64,000 nucleotides of DNA from Granulosicoccus sp964390335. GTDB taxonomy: Bacteria; Pseudomonadota; Gammaproteobacteria; Granulosicoccales; Granulosicoccaceae. Below the pieces are notes generated by a model that was not told the DNA's origin, ran no database searches, and worked only from the letters and a program-made list of their open reading frames with translations. Location: NCBI GenBank assembly GCA_964390335.1, contig CAYMHU010000019.1, forward strand, positions 1-64,000, in the 5' to 3' direction. This document shows positions 35,111-44,033 of the stretch, in pieces. The position numbers and the translations under genes were made by a program. Every line of letters begins with the position of its first letter. Positions within the stretch are counted from its first letter, which is position 1.

Positions 35111-36613
35111 ATGATAGACGAAGAACTGTACAAATTAGCCACAGATGAGTTGAATTCGGACAAGCGAAATCCGGAAGTCTGGGCCAGAGCGTGCGCACTG
35201 GCATGCGATGATCATGATGAAGCCCGGTTTCTATACACGAATTTACGTGTCGAAGAAATGATGAGCAAAGGGGGTAAATCCAAAACCTTCTCAGCTGCAG
35301 AAGCGAAGCTCAAGGTGCAAAGCCTCAACGATGATCAGGACCGTACCGAAAATAGCTACAACCTAAGCGATGCCGAACGGCTGGATTCACTCGACCTGCC
35401 GCCCGACACGGGCGAGGATGCCGTGTCATCTAACCGAACCGGCGTCGATAGTTCCAACGACCCAATACGCATCGACGATTTCGTTGAATATGAATCCGAC
35501 ACAGACGAGTCTATTGCAAGCGTATCCGGCAGCTCGCAAAGTGCCAATCCGAATGACGCCCTGCCAGACGTGGACTTAGACGCATTTGCTGCCGCTTCAG
35601 ATACATCGAACGACGCTATTGCAGATGTGCAAGAGGAGCTAAGCGACGATGCGAAACTAGATTTTTCCGAAGCCACCGCGACGCTGGAGGCTGGCAACGA
35701 ATCGATGCAAGGCGCCGTGTCGTCACTAACCGGCCACATCATTCCGGACGACGAACAACCGGATAATGTGTCGCGCATGATTGATCCATTAACCGGTGAG
35801 AGCTCTGAGATCAGCGGCAGTGCTCACATGCCAGCCACCAGAATTCACACGACGCCCGAAACGCTGAAAACGCGCGCTTTGTCCAATGAGTTAGAGCGAC
35901 AAGCAAAAGACCTGGGTTCTATCGATGACCAAATCGTGACGCCGGTGAATTACGAAGAAATACCCCTTGATTCCACTACTCATGAAGCCTTGGATGCCGA
36001 CTCGGTAAACAACGAATTCGACCAAACCGCAACGGTTCAGTACGATATAGCAAAACCCGATGACGCAGCTGCGTTTGAAGAAGCCGCACAATTAGCCGAA
36101 GTTGATTCCGGCGTACAGCATGACTACAAAGATCAAACAGATATCTTGGAACAGCAACCGGTGGCGGAAGCGTATGCGCTTCCCACGCGCATCGATGGTT
36201 ATGGTCGTTGGTATTTGATGTTTAGCCGCCGCAATGTGACCAAAGCAATTAAAACTGGCGTGTCCTGGCCTGCCTTGTTTTTTACTTTGCCATGGCTGCT
36301 AAACAAACAGTTATTTGGAACTGCGATTGTGTACGCTTTACTGTGGGTTGTTGCAATCGTCGGCTTACTGGCTACCGGTTTTAACTGGATGGATGCAGGC
36401 TCAGACGCGACCTTAACCACAAAATTGTGGTTTGCAGGGTTTGCATGTCTGACATTGCTCGGTTTATTTTTGGTACCGTTTCTGTATGGCAATTCGTGGG
36501 CAGCAGAAAAACTCGAAAGACGCGGTTTCCAATTGCAATCCGAGGTACGAGCGCGCAGTAAAAGCGAGGCTATTAACAAGCTACGCCAAGCGACCACGAC
36601 CGGTACGTTTTAA
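35111..36613 (+). CDS. Acidic protein with C-terminal DUF2628-like membrane domain
   Basis: A 500-residue protein. Residues 1-60 are helical (MIDEELYKLATDELNSDKRN). Residues about 70-350 are strongly acidic and low in complexity (Asp/Glu/Ser-rich, probably disordered). The last ~140 residues hold a membrane domain with a preceding YLMFSRRNVTKAIKTGVSWP and two to three hydrophobic helices (LFFTLPWLLNK, IVYALLWVVAIVGLLA, LWFAGFACLTLLGLFLVPF), resembling DUF2628. Function unknown. A long acidic cytoplasmic arm on a membrane stub suggests recruitment of basic partners. It is divergent from the OmpA-like lipoprotein. Confidence 0.6.
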   Translation: MIDEELYKLATDELNSDKRNPEVWARACALACDDHDEARFLYTNLRVEEMMSKGGKSKTFSAAEAKLKVQSLNDDQDRTENSYNLSDAERLDSLDLPPDTGEDAVSSNRTGVDSSNDPIRIDDFVEYESDTDESIASVSGSSQSANPNDALPDVDLDAFAAASDTSNDAIADVQEELSDDAKLDFSEATATLEAGNESMQGAVSSLTGHIIPDDEQPDNVSRMIDPLTGESSEISGSAHMPATRIHTTPETLKTRALSNELERQAKDLGSIDDQIVTPVNYEEIPLDSTTHEALDADSVNNEFDQTATVQYDIAKPDDAAAFEEAAQLAEVDSGVQHDYKDQTDILEQQPVAEAYALPTRIDGYGRWYLMFSRRNVTKAIKTGVSWPALFFTLPWLLNKQLFGTAIVYALLWVVAIVGLLATGFNWMDAGSDATLTTKLWFAGFACLTLLGLFLVPFLYGNSWAAEKLERRGFQLQSEVRARSKSEAINKLRQATTTGTF

Positions 36614-37009
36614 AATATAAACTGGAACACGTTTTGATCATTCGACGACCAAATGCTGCGCAGGTTACTCAGCTTTACTACACTTGATTCTTCAACAACA
36701 CCGCACAGTTTTTACGGTGATTCGGATATACAGCGCAGAAACTGCTATCGAGTTTACAGTTCCTGAATTTCTTGACGTTAAACCGTTTAAGTCATCGCCA
36801 AGAATGATGTTGCTTTGAGGCGCTTTACAACACAAAACTAAAGAGCGCAATCAAAGTAAATTGCATGGAATGCAGCACTTACCTTAACGGAGGCTGGGAA
36901 TAATATTCCCAGCCATTTTCCACTCGATAGCGGTACCACTTCCCACTAAAAGCGCGTATCGGTATAGACTAGACACTTCAGCCAATCAAAATCAGTGTCA
37001 GTACTCACT
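36614..37009. other. Intergenic region with a perfect palindrome at 36892-36914
   Basis: About 400 bp upstream of the aminotransferase gene. It holds GGCTGGGAATA (36892-36902) facing TATTCCCAGCC (36904-36914), an 11-bp perfect stem with a one-base centre, followed by four Ts. This could terminate the upstream gene or be an operator. No coding frame here is convincing. Confidence 0.55.
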
Positions 37010-38191
37010 ATGTTCCAAGCACTACCAGAAGCAAAACCAGACGCCATACTGCAACTTCTCTTAAAATTCCGTGAAGATCCACGAACCAACAAAGTCGATC
37101 TTGGTGTTGGCGTTTATAAAGACGAACACGGCCAAACACCCGTAATGAAAGCGGTAAAACAAGCGGAAAAACAATTGCTTGAGACGCAAGACACCAAAGC
37201 CTATGTAGCCCCCATTGGCAGTCGCCCATTCAGTGCAGCAATGATCACGCAGGTATTTGGCAGTAACGCCAACACCGACAGAATTCGTGCGGCTCAATCA
37301 ACCGGTGGCACCGGCGCATTACGTATTTTGTGCGATTTACTCAAGCTGAGCCGTCCTGATGCGGCCATCTGGGTCTCAGATCCAACCTGGCCTAACCATA
37401 TACCGATCATCAATGCGGCCGGTATCGAGCTCAAGGTTTACCCGTACTACGACACAGCTAATAGCAGAGTCGATTTTGATAATATGATGTCAACCCTGAA
37501 TAACGCAGCCGAAGGCGATATCGTGCTGTTGCATGGCTGTTGCCATAATCCAACGGGGGCCGATCTCAATTTAGACCAATGGCAACAACTTGCTGACCTG
37601 TGCGCCAAGAAATCACTGTTTCCATTTTTCGATCTTGCGTACCAAGGTTTTGGCGACGGTCTGGAGGAAGATGCTGCTTCAGTACGGCTTTTTGCCGACC
37701 AACTCCCGGAATTGGTCGTCGCTGCAAGCTGTTCCAAGAACTTAGCACTGTATCGCGAGCGCACTGGCGTTGCCATGCTGCTAGCAGAAAACGCCCAAAA
37801 CGCCGATCGTGCATTGGGAAGCTTAGGCTCGGTCATCAGATCAAACTACTCTATGCCACCCGATCACGGCGCATCAGTAACTGATCTGGTGCTATCCGAC
37901 GCTAACCTAAACAACGTCTGGCGCGAAGAACTCGACTCCATGCGCATCAGAATGGTATCACTGCGGCGCTCCTTCGCAGAAGCCATGCGCAAACGGAGTA
38001 ATTCAGATCGATTTGATTACATCATCAATCAAAAAGGCATGTTCAGCCGATTGCCGCTCAACGCCGAACAAATCACCACACTGCGTGAGCAACACGGTAT
38101 TTACATAGTCGGTGATGGCCGCATTAATGTAGCCGGCCTGCCTGAAGACAACATGGACAGCCTGGCAGACGCCATATTCAGCGTACTGTAG
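37010..38191 (+). CDS. Class I aspartate/aromatic amino acid aminotransferase
   Basis: A 393-residue pyridoxal-phosphate enzyme of the AspC/TyrB group. Visible features: KVDLGVGVYKDEHGQTPVM near the N-terminus, GGTGALRI (PLP phosphate loop), LLHGCCHNPTGAD, FDLAYQGFGDGL, and SCSKNLALYRERTG with the Schiff-base lysine. The end includes the substrate-arginine region GRINVAGL. An in-frame GTG lies 15 bases upstream, but ATG 37010 (MFQALPEAKPD) matches family N-termini. It transfers amino groups between glutamate/2-oxoglutarate and aspartate or aromatic acids; which substrate cannot be decided. Confidence 0.92.
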   Translation: MFQALPEAKPDAILQLLLKFREDPRTNKVDLGVGVYKDEHGQTPVMKAVKQAEKQLLETQDTKAYVAPIGSRPFSAAMITQVFGSNANTDRIRAAQSTGGTGALRILCDLLKLSRPDAAIWVSDPTWPNHIPIINAAGIELKVYPYYDTANSRVDFDNMMSTLNNAAEGDIVLLHGCCHNPTGADLNLDQWQQLADLCAKKSLFPFFDLAYQGFGDGLEEDAASVRLFADQLPELVVAASCSKNLALYRERTGVAMLLAENAQNADRALGSLGSVIRSNYSMPPDHGASVTDLVLSDANLNNVWREELDSMRIRMVSLRRSFAEAMRKRSNSDRFDYIINQKGMFSRLPLNAEQITTLREQHGIYIVGDGRINVAGLPEDNMDSLADAIFSVL

Positions 38192-38269
38192 TGACTTAAA
38201 TTGCCGGCACTTAGTTGCCGACACTTAATGTAGCTGAAATAATGTTGCTGAAAAAAAGCTGCCGCCACA

Positions 38270-38644
38270 CTAAGCTACCGGCAACGTAAAGGGTTCATCT
38301 GACAACGGCAATCTTGCCACAACAGCTGCGGTTGCGATAACGGACAAGGTGCCATTCTCCTTGTCCTCAATATTCAGACCACCGTGCACCGCATTCACTT
38401 TAACGGTGCCATACGGGATCTGCTTCGCGATATCGGCTACATCGACTTTCTCGGGCTGTTGCACAGCCACCGTGACTTCAACGTGCATACTGTCGCGGTC
38501 TATGCCAAGTGAACGAAATAAAATGAGCGAGCTGTGATGCAAAGCATCCTGCACCGCACGCACACCGGCTTTGGTGTAGTCCTCACCATACAAATCGTTG
38601 CCGGTGCCCATCTCAAGAATAATGCGCTTTAGTGTTGTGCTCAT
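38270..38644 (-). CDS. Lin0512 family protein, second of an overlapping pair
   Basis: A 124-residue protein of the Lin0512 family, resembling its neighbour at 38641-38994 throughout: RIILEMGTGNDLYGEDYTKA, VRAVQDALHHSSLILF, VEVTVAVQQPEKVDV, IPYGTVKVNAVHGGLNIED. Function unknown in the family. Its start overlaps the stop of the upstream paralogue by ATGA, so the two are translationally coupled and could form a hetero-oligomer. Length is typical. A bidirectional terminator lies upstream of the pair. Confidence 0.85.
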   Translation of the reverse strand: MSTTLKRIILEMGTGNDLYGEDYTKAGVRAVQDALHHSSLILFRSLGIDRDSMHVEVTVAVQQPEKVDVADIAKQIPYGTVKVNAVHGGLNIEDKENGTLSVIATAAVVARLPLSDEPFTLPVA

Positions 38645-38994
38645 GATGCAGCCTCTTGAATGTCCAGATATACAACGGCAACCACGTTGGCAACCACGGT
38701 GGTGTTGCTGCCATCATCATTCGTGATATCAAGCCCGCCTTTGACCGCGTTAACCTGTGCCTGGCCATACGGCAGCACAGCCGCAACCGCTGCCTTATCC
38801 ACTTTCTCAGGGTGCGCCACTCCGACCTCGATATCCACTTGCATGCTATCCCGCGAATACCCTAATGCGGGAGCTACTGACAATGAATTGTGCCAAAGCG
38901 CATCTTTAAGGCCGCGTATTGCAGCTTTTGTATAGTCCTGGCCATGTAAATCAGTGCCCATGCCCATTTCCATGACTAGCCGTTTTCTCGCCAT
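38641..38994 (-). CDS. Lin0512 family protein, first of an overlapping pair
   Basis: About 117 residues from ATG 38994; the longer open frame adds 13 non-conserved residues. It contains the family pattern KRLVMEMGMGTDLHGQDYTK, then IRGLKDALWHNSLSV and the YGQAQVNAVKGGLDI end. It is a paralogue of the downstream gene, which it overlaps by ATGA. Both proteins share the paired Gly-Thr/Asn-Asp-Leu and Pro-Tyr-Gly features. No cofactor motif is obvious. Confidence 0.85.
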   Translation of the reverse strand: MARKRLVMEMGMGTDLHGQDYTKAAIRGLKDALWHNSLSVAPALGYSRDSMQVDIEVGVAHPEKVDKAAVAAVLPYGQAQVNAVKGGLDITNDDGSNTTVVANVVAVVYLDIQEAAS

Positions 38995-39048
38995 TGCAAT
39001 TGTTCCGAATCCAAAACCAGTATGTTCGAGCATGTGGCGGAAAAAAGC

Positions 39049-39080
39049 AAAAAAAAACCGCCCATACAGGCGGTTTTTTT
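39049..39080. terminator. Bidirectional rho-independent terminator
   Basis: A CCGCC/GGCGG stem (39058-39062 with 39069-39073), flanked by an A-run on the left (from about 39049) and seven Ts on the right (39074-39080). It separates the Lin0512 pair from the lipoprotein gene upstream on the minus strand. Its main role is probably ending that lipoprotein transcript. Confidence 0.88.
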
Positions 39081-39100
39081 CAGATACCGAGACTGTGGAT

Positions 39101-39943
39101 TTACTGGCGAGTCATCAACGCTGAAAATGACTTGTTGCCATCGTTGTCTGGACCAACGGTATTCAGAATAAGCTGCGATGGATTCTCGCGATGCTTGTAA
39201 ATAACACCATTACGGGCATTACCCAGCCATTCAAACGACACGGTTAAATACTGGTTCGCATTGGCAGGATCAGTCACGCTGCCAGTTAAGTTGTTCGGCG
39301 CACCATCCTGAAAAATCGTTGCACCTGTTACCGAACCATCAGCATTAATATCAAAGCTCAGCTCTAAATCAAATGTAGGACCGAAGTTAGTCATCGCACC
39401 CCAACTACCCGCAACCTCTGACACAGAAATGGTTTGTACATCATCAGCGGTTGCAAAGGTCATTGAAAAATCAGCTGCGCCACCACTGTTCTGAACTTGC
39501 TGACCGTCATTAATTACCGATAAGGAATAACTGGTTGTATCAGGACCTGCATTTTCTTCGGCTGGACGTTCAGATGGGTAGTCACCCGCCAGCGTAAATG
39601 ACTGACCGGCGATTTCACTATCACGATGGATATACCGTTCGAGCGTGCCGGATGACGGACCAAATACCGTTTCATAGCGACCTTGCGTGTTTGCGCTCAG
39701 AGAGTAGATATTGTTGGCGGCATCGATAACCATAACGCCATTACCAAAGTCGTTATTGCCGAACCATACGCCCGGTAAACCACCCGCCTGGTTGTTACCG
39801 CCACCTGTGTTTCCGTTGTCTGTGTTGCCGCTATCGGTAGTTCCTCCACCAGTGTTTCCACCTGTGTCAGATCCATTGTCGCTTGAGTCAGAGCACGCGG
39901 TTAGTAGTGCAACCAGTGTCAATGAAAGAAAATACTTACCCAT
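39101..39943 (-). CDS. Hypothetical lipoprotein with a Gly/Asn/Thr-rich linker
   Basis: A 280-residue protein with lipobox LTAC (Cys about 17), then a ~40-residue linker of Gly/Asn/Thr/Asp repeats (residues about 19-54) and a folded, beta-rich ~225-residue domain (GVWFGNNDFGNGVMVIDAAN, then SFTLAGDYPSERP, and FDINADGSVTGATI). No family recognised. The mature domain resembles surface or outer-membrane-anchored beta proteins. An inverted repeat lies about 110 bp upstream of its start. It ends at a bidirectional terminator. Confidence 0.65.
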   Translation of the reverse strand: MGKYFLSLTLVALLTACSDSSDNGSDTGGNTGGGTTDSGNTDNGNTGGGNNQAGGLPGVWFGNNDFGNGVMVIDAANNIYSLSANTQGRYETVFGPSSGTLERYIHRDSEIAGQSFTLAGDYPSERPAEENAGPDTTSYSLSVINDGQQVQNSGGAADFSMTFATADDVQTISVSEVAGSWGAMTNFGPTFDLELSFDINADGSVTGATIFQDGAPNNLTGSVTDPANANQYLTVSFEWLGNARNGVIYKHRENPSQLILNTVGPDNDGNKSFSALMTRQ

Positions 39944-40052
39944 AAATTATTCCTGCCTTTATTACTGTTTAGTTTTGTCCTTACTAGATAGGACACTTGT
40001 ACCCAGTACATGTTGATGCTGTACTCAGCGTGCTTAAACTTGTTGCCTAACA

Positions 40053-40072
40053 ACACACCACTTGTGGTGTGT
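40053..40072. promoter_or_regulatory. Perfect inverted repeat in the shared upstream region of two divergent genes
   Basis: ACACACCAC (40053-40061) faces GTGGTGTGT (40064-40072) with a two-base centre. It lies between the lipoprotein (minus) and the DUF4124 gene (plus), about 110 bp and 72 bp from their starts. It could be an operator for a dimeric regulator or a cruciform. No regulator is adjacent. Confidence 0.45.
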
Positions 40073-40144
40073 GTCACGAAAAATAGCGCACCCTCACCCA
40101 TTTTGTTGACTTCATGAACACGCTATTTTGCCGATACCCCTTCC

Positions 40145-40885
40145 ATGAAGCCATGTTTGGAAAACATCTCTCACGGATATGTGGTGCTGGTTAGCGCGCT
40201 CATCCTGGCGCTACTGCTACCCGGCCAAACTGCCCTTGGTAGTATCTTTTCTTGCCCAACAGCAGACGGTAGCGTCACCTTTCAGGACACGCCGTGCGCC
40301 GTGTCAAAAAAGCCTGAGAAAGCCAAGAAAAAGAAGCTGGCACGTGTGCCATTTGGCATTCATGAGAGTTGGTTCGAAAAACCGCAGATTGTACCAGATG
40401 ATGCTTACTGCTCTGAAAAAGGGTGTCAGTGCGATGCCTTTGCTCGCGATTTTGATTCCGGTCTGGCTCTGGCCATTGCCGATGCGCTGTATCTCGATGG
40501 CAGTTGGCACCGACTATCGGGCAAACTCGTTGAATATAACAGCCACGTTGAATCATCAGCTGAAAAACAACATATAAAAATGGATGTGAACGAGGCGGCG
40601 TGCAATATTTTAATGTCTCAAAAAGTATTAAAACTGTTTGCAGAAGATGTACTGAAAGAGTTAAGGCGTGATAAGCGCTACGCTGAGAATCGTGGCTGGG
40701 ATACCTACGATGATTGTATGGATGGCAACACTACTGCGTGTGAGTATGCGGATAAAGCAGCGCTGTTTGATCGCATTCAAACGGATATAAAAACCCTGCA
40801 CATCAGTCGATTCAATGATAGCTATCAAGATTCAGATCACCTATTGCCAGCTACCGATCGAACAAGCGCTGACTGGATAGAATGA
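40145..40885 (+). CDS. DUF4124 domain exported protein
   Basis: A 246-residue protein with an N-terminal hydrophobic signal or anchor (VVLVSALILALLLPGQTALG), the DUF4124 motif SIFSCPTADGSVTFQDTPC with two cysteines, a Lys-rich stretch (KPEKAKKKKLARV), and a ~170-residue C-terminal domain with several further cysteines (YCSEKGCQCDAF, CMDGNTTACEY). Multiple disulphides are likely. Function unknown. A second DUF4124 gene lies at 22590-23351. Confidence 0.72.
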   Translation: MKPCLENISHGYVVLVSALILALLLPGQTALGSIFSCPTADGSVTFQDTPCAVSKKPEKAKKKKLARVPFGIHESWFEKPQIVPDDAYCSEKGCQCDAFARDFDSGLALAIADALYLDGSWHRLSGKLVEYNSHVESSAEKQHIKMDVNEAACNILMSQKVLKLFAEDVLKELRRDKRYAENRGWDTYDDCMDGNTTACEYADKAALFDRIQTDIKTLHISRFNDSYQDSDHLLPATDRTSADWIE

Positions 40886-40911
40886 CGCTTACTGGGAACG
40901 CCAGTTGCTGG

Positions 40912-41664
40912 TCATACCAACACGGGGTAAATCAATGCAAGCCCCATTAACGACAACATGATGAGCACGCCGTGTCGAAACAGCGACTCCGACAGGCGGT
41001 GCCGAATAGCGGTTCCTTGAGACACACCAAACGTAACAAAAATAAGCCCTATAACCGAGATCAACACGTCTTGCCACGAGAATAGTTCCAGCTTTACCAA
41101 ACCAACTATCATGACCAGACTGGAAAAGGTAAACGAGCAGTTCACCACCTGAATGAACAAGTTCCGCTCTAACCGTAACATCAACACAAATGGCACCATC
41201 GGCATAACCTGAGAGCCTGTGACCCCATTAATCAGACCGGTAATGAACCCCACGATCGGTGCTAATGGACGATGCCAGTTCGCAGCGATGGATAACTCGG
41301 GTTTGGCGAAAGTAAATGCACACCAAAACAACATCATGATGCCTAAAATGGCACCGGCTAATCGTCCGTCAATATACGCGAGCGTCAAAAGACCCAGCGT
41401 AAGACCTGGCAACAAGCACAAAAACATCGGCCAAAAGCGTTTCAGTGTTTCGCTGAATTGACCCGCCTGGCGCATCACAACGATGTTGGAAAAAATAGAC
41501 GGAATGAGCACCAGTGGCAAAGCGTCTTTCAATCCAATCAGCAGTGCCAAAATGGGCAAGCATGTTGTGGAAAACCCAAGCCCAGTGACCCCTTTGGCAA
41601 TGGCCGCAAACAGGTAGGTGGCAAGGATTGCAGCGATTTGCCAGCCGTGTAAGTCAAAAGGCAT
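40912..41664 (-). CDS. TauE/SafE family permease
   Basis: A 250-residue membrane protein with about eight helices. The signature half-repeats are LFAAIAKGVTGLGFSTTCLP and VGFITGLINGVTGSQVMP, the Gly-rich motifs typical of TauE/SafE (DUF81) proteins. Members export sulfite, sulfoacetate or other organosulfur anions, or import them. It is divergent from a second TauE/SafE gene and adjacent to a cluster suited to sulfonate degradation, so disposal of released sulfite is an attractive but unproven role. Confidence 0.87.
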   Translation of the reverse strand: MPFDLHGWQIAAILATYLFAAIAKGVTGLGFSTTCLPILALLIGLKDALPLVLIPSIFSNIVVMRQAGQFSETLKRFWPMFLCLLPGLTLGLLTLAYIDGRLAGAILGIMMLFWCAFTFAKPELSIAANWHRPLAPIVGFITGLINGVTGSQVMPMVPFVLMLRLERNLFIQVVNCSFTFSSLVMIVGLVKLELFSWQDVLISVIGLIFVTFGVSQGTAIRHRLSESLFRHGVLIMLSLMGLALIYPVLV

Positions 41665-41752
41665 ACGTATGAAATAATCCGAGGCTGAACTGCTCGCATC
41701 AAACCTAAGTCGATGCTGTAAAGTGTTTCCATTAAATCACAAACTACCGACC

Positions 41753-42520
41753 ATGAACGAAACGATTGCCGCGCTTGTCCAGAACTTCGACGCGGTGCAA
41801 ACAGCGCAGCTTGTGCTCATTTTTCTGTTCGCCGCGATCGTAAAAGGATTTCTAGGCATCGGGCTGCCTGGTGCGGCTATGGCGTTTCTCACGTTAGTCA
41901 TGCCACCAACGGAGGCAATTCCGATGTTGTGGTTGTCTATCCTTGCAACCAATTCGCTACAGTTTGCACACGCTCCTAACAAGATGGCGATCGCCCGCGA
42001 ATACTGGCTGTTTGCCGTGGCAATAATGATCAGCATCTTTATCGCATCCATGTTCATTGCCGATTACCCAACCGGTCTTCTAACGGGCGTTATTGGTTTA
42101 GCGATGGTTCTGTTTTCGCTTAACCTGCTGTTGGGCATTAAGCTGAAGGTCGGATCAGGGCGTGGCTGGCATCTCGGGTTCGGCATCTTGGCGGGTGTGC
42201 TGGGCGGCATCAGTTCAATTTGGTCTCCTATTGTGGCCATGTATCTGGTGGCGCGGGATGTATCCAAAGAGAAGTTTATCGGCACAACCGGTTTTCTTTT
42301 TTTGGCCGGCGTCATCCCGCTTGGTGCAGGACAATGGGTGGCTGGCATCTTGACCTTGCCAATTTTTATAAAGTCTGTATTGGCGCTCTGCGTGGTGCTT
42401 GTGGGCTTTCGTATTGGCGAAGTGCTTCGTGACAAAGTCAGTCAGGAGCTGTTCCGTAAAGCCGTGTTAATTGCCTTTTTATTGTTGGGCTGCCGCTTGA
42501 TCATTAACGGTCTGCGTTAA
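41753..42520 (+). CDS. TauE/SafE family permease, divergent paralogue
   Basis: About 255 residues from ATG 41753; the longer open frame adds ten non-conserved residues. It has the TauE/SafE half-repeats FLFAAIVKGFLGIGLPGAAM and GILAGVLGGISSIWSPIVA, with seven to eight hydrophobic helices. It is the neighbour of the minus-strand paralogue, with starts 88 bp apart, so the two share a promoter region. It ends 20 bp before the stop of the convergent acyl-CoA ligase gene. Confidence 0.87.
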   Translation: MNETIAALVQNFDAVQTAQLVLIFLFAAIVKGFLGIGLPGAAMAFLTLVMPPTEAIPMLWLSILATNSLQFAHAPNKMAIAREYWLFAVAIMISIFIASMFIADYPTGLLTGVIGLAMVLFSLNLLLGIKLKVGSGRGWHLGFGILAGVLGGISSIWSPIVAMYLVARDVSKEKFIGTTGFLFLAGVIPLGAGQWVAGILTLPIFIKSVLALCVVLVGFRIGEVLRDKVSQELFRKAVLIAFLLLGCRLIINGLR

Positions 42521-42539
42521 CCGCAATTCCATGCCATGA

Positions 42540-44033
42540 TTACTTTGACTCGTACAGCATTTTGTTCAGATAAAGCCGTTGAATTTTCCCTGAAGGACCT
42601 TTCGGCAGTTCAGGCAGAATATGCACCGTGTCGGGTGCTTTAAACTGCCCAACACGTTCTACACACAGTGCAAGCAAGTCATCGCAACTGGTTGATGAGC
42701 TCTCGCTAAGCCTGACTGCCGCTTCAACCCGTTCACCATAACGTTCACACGGTCGCGCGAACGCAGCGGCTTCAACCACATCAGGGTGCTCATACAAGGC
42801 TTCATCAATTTCGCGCGGCGCGATGTTTTCACCACCTTTGATAATCAGCTCTTTGAGTCTGCCAGTCACAAACACATAGCCGTCTTCGTCCATGCGACCC
42901 AAATCGCCGGTGCGCAGCCAATCGTCATGAAACGAACCTGAGGTGGCATCAGGGTTGCGCAGGTATTCTTTCATCACGTTAGGGCCTCGGATTTGAATTT
43001 CACCTTCAACACCTCGTGCGCACTCTTTACCATTTTCATCGGCAATTCGGGCCTCATTGCTAATCGCACACCCTGCCGAACCAATCTTATGCAGTGCCGG
43101 ATCGAGCGGGTTTACCAGGCACTGTGCCGCCGTTTCTGTTAAGCCCAGCGACTCGACTATTGCTAAGCCAAAGCGTTCCTGAAACGCACGTTGTGTTTCT
43201 ACTGCCAGCGCGGATGATGCTGATCGTGCAAAGCGAAGTTGCGCCTTTAGCGCAGGCGAAGGTTCAGCTGCGCCGTGCAGTAAATGGCTGATTATCGTCG
43301 GTACAACCGAAAACCAGGTGATGCCTCCGTCAGCCGCCTGTTCCCAGAACTGACTGGCAGAAAATCGCGACACCATGGCAAGCGAGCCACCGGACACTAG
43401 GCTTCCCATAACGGAAACGCACAAGCCGTTAATATGGTAAAACGGCAGCACACCCATGCCGCGATCTTGCGGCGTGAGTTCGTGCGCCACGCTAACCGTC
43501 CACCCACCTGCAAGCAAACTTGATTGTGTATGCACAACACCCTTCGGACGACCCGTTGTTCCGGATGTATACATCAACAATGCATCGTCTGTTGCTGCCA
43601 AGTCATGTAGCTCTGCGCTTGCACCACTCGCCTCGAAACGATTCAACTTATCCGGGCGAACATCGTTAAAAGCTGCCGCTTGGTCGTCATGCACAAATGC
43701 AACGCGCGCGTCGGAATGTTCCATTGCATAGCCTAGCGCGTCAGGGCCCGCAGCAAGATTCAGCATGGTTACGCGGAAGCCACCATATAGTGCAGCAAAA
43801 AGCGCTTTGACACCTGCCAGACCATTAGGATGCATCACAACAACACTTTCGCCTTTGGCGATTCCTTGCGCCGTTAGATCTGCAGCAATGTGTACGGCAT
43901 GGGCTCGCAGTTCTGACCAAGAAATTGTTTCGCCGGTTTCTGGAAAAACAAACGCTGTGCCATCTTCATTTGCGCGCGAATCTACCCAATCACGAACCGT
44001 CCCAACAGGCGGTGTTTGGCGATCAAACTTCAT
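42540..44033 (-). CDS. AMP-forming acyl-CoA ligase (candidate sulfoacetate-CoA ligase, SauT-like)
   Basis: A 497-residue ANL-superfamily ligase. Motifs: LMYTSGTTGRPKGVVHTQ (P-loop-like A3), SLGLTETAAQ (A5), GDLGRMDEDGYVFVTGRLKE (A7/A8) and the catalytic-lysine end GPSGKIQR (A10). It activates a carboxylic acid to the acyl-CoA. Its start shares ATGA with the stop of the acylating aldehyde dehydrogenase, so the CoA ester made here is probably the substrate of that reductase. In sulfoacetate degradation this is the SauT/SauS pair. The substrate is inferred from context only. Confidence 0.72.
   Translation of the reverse strand: MKFDRQTPPVGTVRDWVDSRANEDGTAFVFPETGETISWSELRAHAVHIAADLTAQGIAKGESVVVMHPNGLAGVKALFAALYGGFRVTMLNLAAGPDALGYAMEHSDARVAFVHDDQAAAFNDVRPDKLNRFEASGASAELHDLAATDDALLMYTSGTTGRPKGVVHTQSSLLAGGWTVSVAHELTPQDRGMGVLPFYHINGLCVSVMGSLVSGGSLAMVSRFSASQFWEQAADGGITWFSVVPTIISHLLHGAAEPSPALKAQLRFARSASSALAVETQRAFQERFGLAIVESLGLTETAAQCLVNPLDPALHKIGSAGCAISNEARIADENGKECARGVEGEIQIRGPNVMKEYLRNPDATSGSFHDDWLRTGDLGRMDEDGYVFVTGRLKELIIKGGENIAPREIDEALYEHPDVVEAAAFARPCERYGERVEAAVRLSESSSTSCDDLLALCVERVGQFKAPDTVHILPELPKGPSGKIQRLYLNKMLYESK

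Noticed and set aside
36653..36770. Short open frame (about 37 codons) in the spacer before the aminotransferase
   Set aside because: No ribosome site, and the composition is not protein-like.
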